Origin: Actinomycetota bacterium
GTDB lineage: Bacteria; Actinomycetota; Actinomycetes; S36-B12; UBA10799
Reading direction: 5' to 3'
Length of the DNA: 64,000 nucleotides
NCBI GenBank assembly: GCA_020636995.1
Contig: JACJWU010000005.1
Coordinates: 248,001 to 312,000 of the forward strand
In this document: positions 1 to 9,128 of the stretch, one piece after another
Position numbering within the stretch: the stretch's first letter is position 1
Layout of the letters: the number at the start of each line of letters is the position of its first letter
Notes under the pieces: generated by a model
What the model saw: the letters and a program-made list of their open reading frames with translations, nothing else
What the model was told of the DNA's origin: nothing
Databases searched by the model: none
Translations under genes and position numbers: made by a program

Positions 1-1456
1 AGACCAGTTGCGCGTACACGACCTGGGTGAACAGCTGTCCGAGGTTGAGCAGGAAGTCGAGGTCCTTCTGCTGTGCCTCACTGGGCGGCGCGGACATGAC
101 CAGCGCCGTGAACGCATCCACCTGCTCGAGGAACAGCGCGACGTTGGGCAGGTGCTGGTACTGCTCCAGAGCCGGGCGCCAGGGCGCGAACGTGATCTTG
201 CCCAAACCCTTGGCCGGACCCTGCCGGAACAGGTAGTCGTCGTCAGCGGCGTCCTGTCGCACGGGCACCTCGGGGTAGTCACCGGTGGCCATCAGGTACT
301 GCGGCAGGAACTTCAGCACGAGTGCCAGGTTCACGTGGACGGTGCCCTCGAGTTTGGGCAGCGCACGGATGTGTCCGGCCGCCTGCTCGAAGTACGTGTC
401 CTTCTCGAACCCACGGGCGGCGATGATCTCCCACAGCAGGTCGATCACCCGCTCCCCCTCGCTGGTGACCTTCATCTTCGTGATCGGGTTGAACAGCAGG
501 AAGCGGCGGTCGTCCTCCGACGCACTGCGGAAGTAATCGGCACTGCGCGCCGAGTAGAGCTTCATCGCCAGCAAGCGCGCGTAGGCATCGGCGAACATCC
601 GGCGCACGTGCGGGAAGGTCGTGACCTTCGTGCCGTAGAGGACACGGTGGTCGGCGTGGGTGACCGCTTCATAGAACGCGTGCTCGCAGATGCCGATGCT
701 CGCCCAGCCCAGGTTCACCTTGCCGACGTTGACGGTCGCCAGCGCCGCATCCCACGCGGCTTTGCCGGTGTGCAGGATGTCCGCTTGCGTCACGGGGTAG
801 TCGTGCAGCGCGAACGCCGAGACGTACATCTGGTCGGCGACCACGTTCTTCTGCAGTTCGTACTCCGGGGCCTGGGTGTCGACGAGGAAGAACACGTACT
901 CCCCGGTGTCGGCGAACTTGCCGAACACACTCAGCCGGCCGGCGACGTTGCCGTTGCCGATGTAGTACTTCGGGCCGTTGGCCACCCAGCCGTTCGCAGT
1001 GGGGGTGAGGATCATGTCGGTGGAGTAGATGTCGGCCCCATGCGTCTGCTCGGACAGACCGAAACCGAAGATCGCGCCGGACTCCAACAGCTTGCCGACC
1101 AGCTGCTTGGCCTCCTCGTTCTCGCTCATCCACACCGGGCCCAGGCCGAGGACGGTGACCTGCCAGGCGTACCAGTAGGACAGCGAGTAGAAGCCGAGGA
1201 TCTCGTTGAGGTCGTTGATCCGGGCGGTGTCCCACCGGGCACCTTCTCCCCCGACGCTTGCTGGAGTGCCGAAGGCCGCGAGGATCCCTTCCTTGGCGTT
1301 GAAGTCGAGGAAGTCCTGGTACCAACTGCGGTCGTGGAACTCCTGCTTCATCTGCGCCAGACCCTTGTCCTCGAAGAACTGGATCAGAGCCTTGAGCTGG
1401 CGCTGAGTCTCGGGATCGTACGCCGACGGGTCGTAGGTGTGGGGATTGAAAATCAT
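1..1456 (-). CDS. Acyl-CoA dehydrogenase (C-terminus cut by window edge)
   Basis: Flavin-dependent alpha,beta-dehydrogenation of an acyl-CoA, a beta-oxidation-type step in the cytoplasm. About 485 residues are visible, starting at an ATG followed by IFNPHTYDPS. The middle domain has FGLSEQTHGADIYSTD and the FAD/substrate region WVANGPKYYIGNGNVAG. The C-terminal helical domain contains IIAARGFEKD and continues off the left edge. The protein is longer than the roughly 380 residues of classical short enzymes, so it belongs to one of the larger actinobacterial subfamilies. Substrate cannot be read from sequence. It is divergent from the small DUF2277 gene, with 79 bp between the starts. Family assignment is seen directly; the physiological role is inference. 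Confidence 0.88.
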   Translation of the reverse strand, partial: MIFNPHTYDPSAYDPETQRQLKALIQFFEDKGLAQMKQEFHDRSWYQDFLDFNAKEGILAAFGTPASVGGEGARWDTARINDLNEILGFYSLSYWYAWQVTVLGLGPVWMSENEEAKQLVGKLLESGAIFGFGLSEQTHGADIYSTDMILTPTANGWVANGPKYYIGNGNVAGRLSVFGKFADTGEYVFFLVDTQAPEYELQKNVVADQMYVSAFALHDYPVTQADILHTGKAAWDAALATVNVGKVNLGWASIGICEHAFYEAVTHADHRVLYGTKVTTFPHVRRMFADAYARLLAMKLYSARSADYFRSASEDDRRFLLFNPITKMKVTSEGERVIDLLWEIIAARGFEKDTYFEQAAGHIRALPKLEGTVHVNLALVLKFLPQYLMATGDYPEVPVRQDAADDDYLFRQGPAKGLGKITFAPWRPALEQYQHLPNVALFLEQVDAFTALVMSAPPSEAQQKDLDFLLNLGQLFTQVVYAQLV

Positions 1457-1535
1457 GGCCCCAACGTACCTCGTGCCGCCCGCCGGGTCGGCGGGACTCT
1501 TGGCGGGGGACGCCTCAAGGCTCAGGATGGAGCAC

Positions 1536-1787
1536 ATGTGTCGCAACATCACGATCCTGCGCGGCCTCGAGCCGCCGGCCACAGAGACCGAGATCCGCGC
1601 CGCGGCTGAACAGTACGTGCGGAAGGTGAGCGGGGTCGGGAAGCCCAGCGCGGCCACCCAAGCCTCGTACGCAGCGGCAATCGACGCTGTCGCGGCCGCC
1701 ACCGCGACCCTGCTGGCAGACCTTCCCCCGCGCCGCCAACCGCCGACGAGCGAACCGCCACTGCGCCGCATCCATCGGGCACACTGA
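1536..1787 (+). CDS. DUF2277 family small protein
   Basis: An 83-residue protein beginning MCRNITILRGLEPPAT, the characteristic start of the DUF2277 family, followed by the conserved stretch AAEQYVRKVSGVGKPS. The family is common in actinobacteria and has no known function. The start at 1536 is chosen because homologs begin MCRNI; AGGATGGAG just upstream serves as ribosome binding site. An in-frame ATG lies 9 nt earlier. Longer upstream extensions of the frame do not resemble the family. Confidence 0.82.
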   Translation: MCRNITILRGLEPPATETEIRAAAEQYVRKVSGVGKPSAATQASYAAAIDAVAAATATLLADLPPRRQPPTSEPPLRRIHRAH

Positions 1788-1874
1788 CCGGCTGGGACGC
1801 CACTGAAGGGTCGCCCGAGGTATGATCGTTGACAAGTCCACGATCTTGTCCTGTCGGACCGAGAGGGGATTCTG

Positions 1875-2489
1875 ATGGACTACGCGAAGATCGACCGTCT
1901 CTGGCAATCCGCCACTCTGCTGATCGCACCACCCTTGATCGTCGTCCTGATCTGGCTGCGTCCGGGCATGGATGAGTATCAGTGGCTGCTGTGGCTGCAC
2001 CTACCACTGCTCATGCTCCACGAGGCCGAGGAGTACGTGCTGGCGCCGATGAGTTTCAAGGAGTTCTTCAACCTCAAGACATTCGCCGGATCGCACACGG
2101 ATCCGAACTATCCGCTGGACGACGGGTACGTGTTCCAGGTGAACATCGTTCTGGCCTGGCCCGTGATCATCCTCGGCGCACTGCTGGCACCGGTCGCACC
2201 ATGGCTGGGATTCTCGATGATCTGGTTCGAACTCATCGTGAACAACATCATGCACACCGTCCTGTTCCAAGGCGCCAAGCCCAGTTACAACCCCGGCCTG
2301 ATCACCAACTCGTTCCTCCTGCTTCCCTATGCCACCTGGACGCTGATCGTGGCGGCGGGCTTCTTCACCCCGATGGATTGGATCCTGTCGGTCGTCGTGG
2401 GACTGGGTATCGTCGCCTTCTTCGCCACCAAGACCCGCGGACGGATCGACCGGATGAAGAAGATGCAGGCGGCGCATGCCGCCGGTTAA
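1875..2489 (+). CDS. HXXEE-domain integral membrane protein
   Basis: A 204-residue membrane protein with about five hydrophobic segments. The first segment is followed by LLMLHEAEEYVLAPMSF, which carries the H-x-x-E-E motif that names the HXXEE family; a second polar patch, NNIMHTVLFQG, lies in a later helix. The conserved His and Glu residues in membrane helices suggest metal or proton handling, but no activity is established for the family. The start is ATG preceded by GAGAGGGG. The last 14 nt overlap the following MarR gene, so the two are probably co-transcribed and the regulator may control this protein. Confidence 0.75.
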   Translation: MDYAKIDRLWQSATLLIAPPLIVVLIWLRPGMDEYQWLLWLHLPLLMLHEAEEYVLAPMSFKEFFNLKTFAGSHTDPNYPLDDGYVFQVNIVLAWPVIILGALLAPVAPWLGFSMIWFELIVNNIMHTVLFQGAKPSYNPGLITNSFLLLPYATWTLIVAAGFFTPMDWILSVVVGLGIVAFFATKTRGRIDRMKKMQAAHAAG

Positions 2490-2904
2490 TCGCCGCGTGG
2501 CTCTGGTCGTCACCATGGGCGAACGCTTCGTGAACCGGGAGTTGGCAGGCACGGGCGTGACCAGCGGCACGGCGCCACTGTTGCTCGAACTACGCGACGG
2601 CGGGTACCGCAGCCCCGCGGACCTGGCCCGGGCCACGGGTGTCGACAAGTCCCACGTCACACGGTCGCTTCGCTCGTTGCAGCGGGCAGGGCTGGTGGCG
2701 GTCGAGCCCGATCCGGGGGACGGGCGCAAACTCGTGGTATCACTGACGCCGGCTGGACGGGGCGCCGCCGGCGCCGCCGAACAGGCGATGGGGAAATGGC
2801 TCGGCATCGTCAGCCAAGGCGTTGAGCCCACCGACCTACGGACGGTGGACGGGGTCTTCGAGCGCTTCTATGCCAACGCCATGCGCCACTTCAACACCGA
2901 ATGA
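2476..2904 (+). CDS. MarR family transcriptional regulator
   Basis: A 142-residue winged-helix DNA-binding protein. The recognition region is SPADLARATGVDKSHVTRSLRSL at about residues 48-70 and the wing is VEPDPGDGRKLVVSLT. Flanking helices fit the dimerisation region of MarR proteins. MarR proteins usually repress an adjacent gene and are relieved by small phenolic or lipophilic ligands. Here the gene overlaps the HXXEE membrane gene by 14 nt, which makes that gene and the operon's own promoter the likely targets. It ends 4 bp before the convergent TIGR03943 gene. Confidence 0.85.
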   Translation: MPPVNRRVALVVTMGERFVNRELAGTGVTSGTAPLLLELRDGGYRSPADLARATGVDKSHVTRSLRSLQRAGLVAVEPDPGDGRKLVVSLTPAGRGAAGAAEQAMGKWLGIVSQGVEPTDLRTVDGVFERFYANAMRHFNTE

Positions 2905-2908
2905 CGGG

Positions 2909-3601
2909 TTATTCGTACGGGTTGCCGGGCTCGGGGATGCGTGTGACGTCCTCGGCCTCGATCAGCGGGATCGCCGGATCACCACTGTCGCCGCGCACCC
3001 AACGCCCGTCGACCTCGACCCAGGTGTTCGCAGGCAAGGCCTCCGCACCGAGTACTCGCGCCCGGAAAGACAGCGCATCCGCCGCGCAACAGGCCAGGCC
3101 GAGCCGGGTCACCCACCAGCCGCCGTCCGGGTCCGGGGTGACGAAGCCGGTCAAGCGGACGTCGCGGCCTTCGAGAGTCTGTCCCTGCCCCCAGACGGCC
3201 CGGGTGATGTAGTCGGCGATCGGCAGATCAACCGGATCCCCGGCCGGCAGCGGCAGGAGTTCCGCCGGTTCTGCGACGACCGGCGCGGTGGCGAGTTGCC
3301 GAGCAGCGGTGTAGGCCCCGAGCGGCCGCGGGGAGACCAGGAAGACCACCAGCACGGGCAGCACCAGCAGCCACGCCACCTGCGGGACTCCGTTGTGACC
3401 GTGGTCGTCGACGAGGTCGGAGGACTGGCGCCACGCCTGCCAGAGGCTCCAGGCCGCCAGCGCCAACAGGACTACAGCAGTCAGCAGCAGGAAAGGCTTC
3501 ATCGAGACCTTGACGTAGTACACGTACGAACCGCCCAGGGTCAGCCGGAGCAGCAGAATCCCCAGGAGTAGCAGGACCGCTCCTTGGACATCACGCCTCA
3601 C
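2909..3601 (-). CDS. TIGR03943 family membrane protein (permease partner)
   Basis: A 230-residue protein with about three N-terminal hydrophobic helices and an extracytoplasmic C-terminal domain carrying the Cys pair LACCAADALSF, the hallmark of the TIGR03943/YcgQ (DUF1980) group. These proteins occur next to PF03773 permeases and are assumed to form a two-part transporter, substrate unproven. The start is the GTG whose GTGA overlaps the stop codon of the upstream permease, indicating translational coupling. A longer reading frame reaches 3886 but that part is the permease gene read in another frame. Confidence 0.8.
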   Translation of the reverse strand: MRRDVQGAVLLLLGILLLRLTLGGSYVYYVKVSMKPFLLLTAVVLLALAAWSLWQAWRQSSDLVDDHGHNGVPQVAWLLVLPVLVVFLVSPRPLGAYTAARQLATAPVVAEPAELLPLPAGDPVDLPIADYITRAVWGQGQTLEGRDVRLTGFVTPDPDGGWWVTRLGLACCAADALSFRARVLGAEALPANTWVEVDGRWVRGDSGDPAIPLIEAEDVTRIPEPGNPYE

Positions 3602-4569
3602 AACAGCCACCACCCGAACACCGTTGCCATCAGCACCGCCATGACGAACGTCGTCGGGGCGAATCGGTACATGAAACTCTTGCCGAATGTGCCCGCCTGC
3701 AGGGAGATCAACTTCAGGTCGACCATGGGACCGACCACAAGGAAGGCCAGCCTGGCCGTCAAGGAGAACTGGGTCAGGCTCGCCGCCACGAATGCATCCG
3801 CCTCCGAGCAGATCGACAGTAAAACGGCCAACAGCGCCAGACCCACGATCGCCAGCGCGGGGTGTTCCGCCAGGGTCTGCAGCCATTGCTGCGGGATCGC
3901 CACGTTCAGAACCGCCGCCGCGATTCCGCCGACGACCAGGAAGCCACCGGCGTGGAGCAGGTCGTGGGTGGCGGCCGCCGCGAAGGTCTGCCAGCGGGAC
4001 TGCCCTTCGACATGCCTACTCGTCGGAATCCGCAGCCACTCGCCACGCCCCCACCGCAACCAGATCCAGCCGACGATCACCGCGGTCACCAGGGAAGCGC
4101 CGAAGCGCGCAACGGCCATCATCGGCTGGCCCGGAAACGCCACGAACGTGGAGATCACCACGATGGGGTTGATCGCTGGAGCCGACAGCAGAAAGGCCAG
4201 TGCAGCGGCGGGCGCGACGCCGCGGGACATCAGCGACCCCGACACCGGGACCGAGGCACACTCGCAGCCCGGCAGAACCGCCCCTGCACAGCCTGCCACC
4301 GGGACGGCGAGTCCGGGTCGCTTCGGCAGCGCCTTACGCCAGAACGACGCCGGCACGAAGGCCGCGATGGCTGCCGACAGGACCACGCCCAGAACCAGGA
4401 ACGGCAGCGCCTGGATCACGATCGACACGAAGACGGTCGCCCCGGCCTGCACCGCTGGGTTGGTCAAGCGCCCGGCCAAGAACGGCTGCAGCAGTACGAG
4501 CGCCAGCGCTGCCACCGCGAGGATTTCCATCCCGCCGATCCGCCGCCGCGGCCTCGTCACCACACTCAC
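3598..4569 (-). CDS. PF03773 (DUF318/ArsP-like) permease
   Basis: A 323-residue polytopic membrane protein with about eight helices and the family's conserved Cys/Ser-rich segments AVLPGCECASVPVSG and ALAFLLSAPAINP. PF03773 includes the organoarsenical permease ArsP and many permeases of unknown substrate. The second-half segment LLSICSEADAFVAAS repeats the polar-Cys pattern, consistent with the internal repeat of this family. It overlaps the TIGR03943 gene by 4 nt. Several possible starts exist (GTG at 4569 and shortly after, ATG at 4530); the first is used without a strong ribosome binding site. Confidence 0.82.
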   Translation of the reverse strand: MSVVTRPRRRIGGMEILAVAALALVLLQPFLAGRLTNPAVQAGATVFVSIVIQALPFLVLGVVLSAAIAAFVPASFWRKALPKRPGLAVPVAGCAGAVLPGCECASVPVSGSLMSRGVAPAAALAFLLSAPAINPIVVISTFVAFPGQPMMAVARFGASLVTAVIVGWIWLRWGRGEWLRIPTSRHVEGQSRWQTFAAAATHDLLHAGGFLVVGGIAAAVLNVAIPQQWLQTLAEHPALAIVGLALLAVLLSICSEADAFVAASLTQFSLTARLAFLVVGPMVDLKLISLQAGTFGKSFMYRFAPTTFVMAVLMATVFGWWLL

Positions 4570-4617
4570 CAGGCCACGATAAGCAGGCCGCGATCACCCC
4601 CCGCGGATTTCCACAAC

Positions 4618-4752
4618 TCAGGAGTGTGGCATCTCGCTGTGCTCGTCCAGCAGCGCCAGATCTGCCGCCGGCTCACCCCACGGGTCGTCACCGAGCATGG
4701 CGGCGAGGTAGCCGACGAACTCCTCGTCGCTGATGGGGTCGACAAGCTTCAT
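4618..4752 (-). CDS. Small hypothetical protein, 44 aa
   Basis: A short acidic frame beginning MKLVDPISDEEFVGYLAAML and ending in HSEMPHS. It has a near-perfect ribosome binding site, GGAGGAGG, 7 nt before the ATG, which is stronger than that of most genes nearby. It sits between a secreted-protein gene (101 bp upstream) and the permease operon (48 bp downstream), on the same strand. No family is recognised. Support is the ribosome binding site and the protein-like composition only. Confidence 0.45.
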   Translation of the reverse strand: MKLVDPISDEEFVGYLAAMLGDDPWGEPAADLALLDEHSEMPHS

Positions 4753-4853
4753 GACGGCACCTCCTCCCAGGTTCCCCGTCCACCATGACACCGTCGGCGG
4801 ACAAGGGGAAGAGGTGTTTGCCAACTCCGCACAAACCCGCCGTGACCAAGCGG

Positions 4854-5894
4854 TCAGCGAACCCGCCGCGAGGTGGCTGTGGGCACCGGCTCGAGAACGA
4901 CCTCGAACCTCACGACCTCGCCGGTGTACGGGTTTCGCCCGTACAACTCGACCCCGCCGGTGACGTTGCGGACTTTGATCGGGACCTCGTGTCCACGGTT
5001 GGCCGAGCGGGCGCGCTCGCGCGCCACCTTGCGCAGGCCCGTCAGCGTACGACGTCCCTCCAGGCTGCCCGCCAGATAGCGGATGTCGGTGACCAGGGCG
5101 GCAGCGTCCGAGGCGCGGATCCACCGCTTCTGGGGCACCACGTCGCGACGAACCGGCAGCGCAACGTCCGGACGGCCGTACTTCCAGGTCGCATAGTTGT
5201 CCAGATCCAGCCCGGCTCCGCGCTGACCGCGCAGGATCGCCGTGCCCGCGACGATCAAGCCGTCGCGGATGGTCACACTCGATGTGACCTTGACCGGCAA
5301 CACGTCGTCGTCGAGCCGGTACGTCATGTTCCAGGTGGTCACATCCTCGACCACGGTGCGATCCAACGTGGCCTTGGCATCCGCGGCGAGCAGGTGGGAT
5401 GCGCAGCGCTGCGGTTGGGCCGGGACGGTGGTGGAGTCGAGATCCACGAACCTGTCCGGCGCCAGGACATCGATGCGAAGGTACTGCCGGAACGAGCCGC
5501 TTGATACCACCCCGAACTGATCCTTGGTCAACACCCATGGCCTGCGCGTGAAGCCCAGGTATCGGGCCGCTTGCCTGACCTGTGCCTTGCGCAGGCGGGC
5601 GTCCAGCACAAAACCGCTGCGGTCGTAGGTCCCCTTGCCGCGCACGACGATCGCGGGCCAGCCGCTGTCCGAGACCCGACCGGCGACAGGGTCGAACCGC
5701 TGGACCTGCACGGGGTCTGCGTTCGGCTTCTCCCGCAGGACGACCACGCCACCGTCGAAGAAGGCGGCCCGGGAGGCCACGCAGGCCGCCTCGATCTGGG
5801 CCACGCCCTCAGCGAGCGACACCGGCTCGGCGTTCGCGGGAACCGCGACGAGCAGACACCCGCCAGCGGCGACCACACCCGGCACCAGCTTCAC
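4854..5894 (-). CDS. Secreted protein of unknown function
   Basis: A 346-residue protein with a Sec signal peptide: short basic N-terminus, hydrophobic core VVAAGGCLLVAVPANA, and a probable cleavage after NAEP. The mature part is mixed alpha/beta without a catalytic motif I can name. Two Cys residues (AACVAS and QRCASHLL) could form a disulfide. It contains repeated beta-strand-like stretches such as TWNMTYRLDDDVLPVKVTSSVTI, which recall LolA/LppX-like folds, but that is speculative. It is monocistronic, with the ABC exporter gene upstream on the same strand. Confidence 0.65.
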   Translation of the reverse strand: MKLVPGVVAAGGCLLVAVPANAEPVSLAEGVAQIEAACVASRAAFFDGGVVVLREKPNADPVQVQRFDPVAGRVSDSGWPAIVVRGKGTYDRSGFVLDARLRKAQVRQAARYLGFTRRPWVLTKDQFGVVSSGSFRQYLRIDVLAPDRFVDLDSTTVPAQPQRCASHLLAADAKATLDRTVVEDVTTWNMTYRLDDDVLPVKVTSSVTIRDGLIVAGTAILRGQRGAGLDLDNYATWKYGRPDVALPVRRDVVPQKRWIRASDAAALVTDIRYLAGSLEGRRTLTGLRKVARERARSANRGHEVPIKVRNVTGGVELYGRNPYTGEVVRFEVVLEPVPTATSRRVR

Positions 5895-5975
5895 GCGGCC
5901 TCCTCGTGAACCGCGGTTTGCGGTACCCCTCCAGTGTGCGTGATGCGTGTCCGGTGAGGGGCACCGACCCGGACT

Positions 5976-7742
5976 TCATACCCCCGCGAGGAATCCACCC
6001 GACTGATGCGCCCAGAGCGCGGCATAGGTCCCACCGGCGGCCAGCAGTTCCCGGTGGCTACCCTGCTCGATGATCCTCCCGGCGTCCATCACGAGGATCC
6101 GGTCCATCGCCTGGATCGTGGACAGCCGATGCGCGATCACCAGCGTGGTCCTGCCGGCCATCGCCTGCGCCAGAGCCTGCTGGATGTGGACCTCACTCTC
6201 ACTGTCCAGTGCGCTGGTGGCCTCGTCGAGGACCAGGATCCGGGCGTCCTTCAAGATCGCCCGGGCGATGGCGATGCGCTGCCGCTGGCCGCCCGAGAGT
6301 TTGACGCCGCGTTCTCCCACCAGCGTGTCGAAACCGTCGGGAAGCGATTCGATGAAGTCGAGGGCGTAGGCCCGCTCGGCGGCGTGCCGCACCTGGTCCT
6401 CCGTTGCTCCGGGCAGGCCGTAGGCAATGTTCTCGCGTAGTGACCGGTGGAACAGCAACGGCTCCTGGGGCACGTAGCTGATCTGCTGGCGCAGGCTGCG
6501 CTGGGTGACCTCGGCGATGTCCTGGCCGTCGATCAGGATGCGCCCGCCCTGGAGGTCGGAGAAGCGCAACAGCAACCTCGTCAGCGTCGTCTTGCCGCTA
6601 CCGGACTGTCCCACCAGCCCGACCTTCTCCCCGGGCGCGATGTCCAGATCGAAGTGCTCGAACAGGGGGTGTTCGTACTGGCCGTCGTGACCGAACGTGA
6701 CGTCCAGCATGCGGATGCCGCCGTCGCGGACCACGAGTTCGGCGTGGTGGCGATCCCGCACACCAGCCGGAAGGTGCAGGATCTCGACCATCTCGTGGGC
6801 ATCGCCGAGCACCTTGTTGTAGTTGCGGATCACCTCGTTGATGGACCACAACTGGCTGGTGACGGTGAGGGTGTAGGTCACCGCGAGGTAGATCGCGCCG
6901 ATGTTCACCACGCCGGCCTCGGCCGCGAGCACGGCTGCCGCGACCGCACCGGTGTTGATCACCGTGATGACAGATGCGTACCCCGCGCTGAACTTCAGGA
7001 ACGACCGCATCACGTCGAGGTCGCGGGAGGTGCGGATCTCCGCAACCTCGCTCGCGGTCTCCTTCTCATCCGGCTCCGAGCCCTGGGCCTTCACCGCCGC
7101 GATGTTGGTCATCACATCTGCCAGGAAACCCGTCATCCGGTTCGCGGCCTTGGCCTCCGCAGCGGTGAGGTCCTGCATGCGCCGGGACGCGAAGAAGACC
7201 AACAGGATGAACACCATCGACATCACGAACAGGAAGATGGCGTACGGCCACACGACGAAGGCCAGGACGACACTGGCCACGATGATGCCGGTGAGGATCG
7301 GCATCATCGCCCAGACGATCGTGTCCCAGAAGACCTCGAACGCGCCGAGCAGTTTGTTCGTCTGCGAGACCAGCGCACCGCTGAACCGATTCGAGTGGAA
7401 GGCCACGCTCTGTTCGGTCAGGTGGTCGAAAACCCGCTGGAACAGCAGCGCCATCCCCTGGACCTCCATGGTCCACGTCGCCCACAGGACGACCCGCCAG
7501 CCGATGACCGTGCCCAGGATCTGGCTGACCAGATACCCGGCGACCAATGGCCAACTACTCGCCCACGTGACATCGCCGGCCTGGATCTGGTTCAGCAGTA
7601 CCGAGATGACATATGGGCCGAGGAACTGCCCGACCCCGACGGCGAAGACCGGGCCCAGAATGGCCACCATCCGGCGCACAGGGGTCGCCGAAGCCGCATC
7701 CCAGAACAGGCGCAGCGAGGCTGACGAGGTGGACACGGCCAT
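5976..7742 (-). CDS. ABC exporter, fused membrane and ATPase domains
   Basis: A 588-residue half-transporter of the MsbA/multidrug type that works as a homo- or heterodimer. Residues 1 to about 320 form six transmembrane helices. The nucleotide-binding domain follows with Walker A GLVGQSGSGKTTLTR, signature LSGGQRQRIAIARAIL, Walker B RILVLDEATSALD and the H-loop VIAHRLS. All ATPase residues are intact. The ATG at 7742 opens MAVSTSSASLRLFWDA; the longer frame upstream is in the divergent gene. Substrate is unknown. No partner half-transporter is adjacent. Confidence 0.9.
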   Translation of the reverse strand: MAVSTSSASLRLFWDAASATPVRRMVAILGPVFAVGVGQFLGPYVISVLLNQIQAGDVTWASSWPLVAGYLVSQILGTVIGWRVVLWATWTMEVQGMALLFQRVFDHLTEQSVAFHSNRFSGALVSQTNKLLGAFEVFWDTIVWAMMPILTGIIVASVVLAFVVWPYAIFLFVMSMVFILLVFFASRRMQDLTAAEAKAANRMTGFLADVMTNIAAVKAQGSEPDEKETASEVAEIRTSRDLDVMRSFLKFSAGYASVITVINTGAVAAAVLAAEAGVVNIGAIYLAVTYTLTVTSQLWSINEVIRNYNKVLGDAHEMVEILHLPAGVRDRHHAELVVRDGGIRMLDVTFGHDGQYEHPLFEHFDLDIAPGEKVGLVGQSGSGKTTLTRLLLRFSDLQGGRILIDGQDIAEVTQRSLRQQISYVPQEPLLFHRSLRENIAYGLPGATEDQVRHAAERAYALDFIESLPDGFDTLVGERGVKLSGGQRQRIAIARAILKDARILVLDEATSALDSESEVHIQQALAQAMAGRTTLVIAHRLSTIQAMDRILVMDAGRIIEQGSHRELLAAGGTYAALWAHQSGGFLAGV

Positions 7743-7814
7743 GCTCTGATTGTCCGTTCTGGGCGACGAGGACCTCAACCAGGTTGTGGCGTGGGGTGTG
7801 ACACACTGCGGAGC

Positions 7815-8402
7815 GTGAGCGCAGCAGACGAGTTCCTCGACCGGGTCATGCCCCACGTCGCCGACCTGGGCACGGACCGATTCCGACACACCTCCTGGCG
7901 GTTCGAGGGCCGTCCCACCTCGGAGACGGTCGGGATCCTGCCCCACCCCGGTACCGACGTGGAGACCATGGTCGGCCACATCCTCGACGTGGAGGGGTAT
8001 CCGGACAACGTGCGCTACGTCGAGGCCACCGAGATCGTCGAACGCCGCTCGGACACCGACGTCACATACGTCCAGCGGATGAACCTCCCGCTCATCGGCC
8101 GGATCCAGGTGCAGATCCACCTGTCCGACTTCGGCGAGCGTGACGGCTACCGCGTCGTGGCCTGGGACCAGGACGACGAGGGCACACAGGCGCTGAACAA
8201 GAAGCAGGGGGCACGCACCGCCTACAACCTAGGCGCATGGTTGCTCACCGAGGACGCCGTGGGCTACGCGCTGTCCACGGCACCCCTGAAGAGCGACGTC
8301 GGAACGCTGAAGTACATGGCGATGACCAAGGGCGCCGACGCCACCGCCAGCGAGGTGCTCAAACTCAACATCGAGGGCATGATCGCCTGGGCGCACAGGT
8401 AA
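7815..8402 (+). CDS. SRPBCC/START-like protein (tentative)
   Basis: A protein of about 195 residues with alternating strands and a long C-terminal helix (ASEVLKLNIEGMIAWAHR), a layout resembling the START/SRPBCC lipid-binding fold. No catalytic residues or named family are recognised with confidence. The GTG at 7815 is preferred because the segment from SAADEFLDRV onward is protein-like; an in-frame GTG at 7791 is the alternative. It is divergent from the ABC exporter (72 bp) and ends before a palindromic element shared with the convergent HdeD-like gene. Confidence 0.6.
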   Translation: MSAADEFLDRVMPHVADLGTDRFRHTSWRFEGRPTSETVGILPHPGTDVETMVGHILDVEGYPDNVRYVEATEIVERRSDTDVTYVQRMNLPLIGRIQVQIHLSDFGERDGYRVVAWDQDDEGTQALNKKQGARTAYNLGAWLLTEDAVGYALSTAPLKSDVGTLKYMAMTKGADATASEVLKLNIEGMIAWAHR

Positions 8403-8418
8403 GGCGCCCACGCAGCAT

Positions 8419-8490
8419 CCGGGAGCACTTCGCAGATCCGTTAGCGGTCCACCGCCGACCAAGTGCTCACGAATTTCCGAACCGCTCACG
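8419..8490. repeat. Palindromic element, 19-nt period, GCTCACGGAT family
   Basis: AGCACTT at 8424 is the inverse of AAGTGCT at 8461. Each arm holds two copies of a core like GCTCACGGAT spaced 19 nt: on the right arm GCTCAC at 8465 and 8484, on the left arm (complement) GCTAACGGAT and GCTCCCGGAT. It fills the space between two convergent genes. The same unit recurs at 13.9 kb and twice at 21.7-21.9 kb. It could act as a bidirectional terminator. Confidence 0.75.
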
Positions 8491-8517
8491 CATCAGGTGG
8501 GCGGGCGCCGCCCGACC

Positions 8518-9096
8518 TCAGGAGGCGATGAGTTTGCCCAACCGCTTGAGCTGGAAGGCGCGGATGATGTCGGTCACGCCCTGCAGAAGCGCCCAGATGC
8601 CTGCGAACACCAGCAGGATGTAGACCCGCTCGAAGAGGAACTGCCCGGCCACCCAGAACGCCAGCACGAACATGATGATCCCGGCGATCAGCCCGAGCCA
8701 CCAGAGGTCGTTGGAGCCGCGGGTGGCGAACGCCTCGATCACCCAGAAGATCGCGACCAGCAGGAACAGGAAGCCCAGCGAGTCTGCCAGTGCCGCGGTC
8801 GTGGCGCCGGGGTTGAACAGCGCCCACAGACCGGCGAGCACGAACACCACCCCGAACACGATCCACAGCCACTTCCAGCCCTCCACCACGGTGGAGATGA
8901 CGAACTGCTGGACACCCGTGAACAGGAACATGGCGCCGACGATCACACCGACCGTCGCGACCGACGCACTGTCCATCTGCAGGATCACGATGGCGATGAA
9001 GAACCACAGGATTCCGGTGACCAGACTCAGCCACCACATGCGGCTCATGGCACCGGCGTACTCGCGGATGTCTTCGGGGATCTCAGACTCGGACAT
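8518..9096 (-). CDS. HdeD/DUF308 family membrane protein
   Basis: A 192-residue protein with six hydrophobic helices arranged as three helical pairs (for example ILWFFIAIVILQM and IVGAMFLFTGVQQFVIS), the pattern of the HdeD/DUF308 family. In Escherichia coli HdeD is linked to acid resistance; in actinobacteria the role is unknown. The ATG at 9096 follows GGGAGG at good spacing, so the longer frame starting at 9120 is not needed. It lies 32 bp downstream of the DUF2252 gene and could be co-transcribed with it. Confidence 0.82.
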   Translation of the reverse strand: MSESEIPEDIREYAGAMSRMWWLSLVTGILWFFIAIVILQMDSASVATVGVIVGAMFLFTGVQQFVISTVVEGWKWLWIVFGVVFVLAGLWALFNPGATTAALADSLGFLFLLVAIFWVIEAFATRGSNDLWWLGLIAGIIMFVLAFWVAGQFLFERVYILLVFAGIWALLQGVTDIIRAFQLKRLGKLIAS

Positions 9097-9128
9097 GGGT
9101 GGCCTCCCGTCGTAGGACACCTGTTTTC

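Noticed and set aside
8..1609. Long plus-strand reading frame through the acyl-CoA dehydrogenase region
   Set aside because: It is the complement of a gene with clear family motifs on the minus strand; the plus-strand protein has low-complexity, Arg/Val/Leu-rich composition typical of antisense frames in high-GC DNA. The same reasoning removed other long antisense frames across the window.
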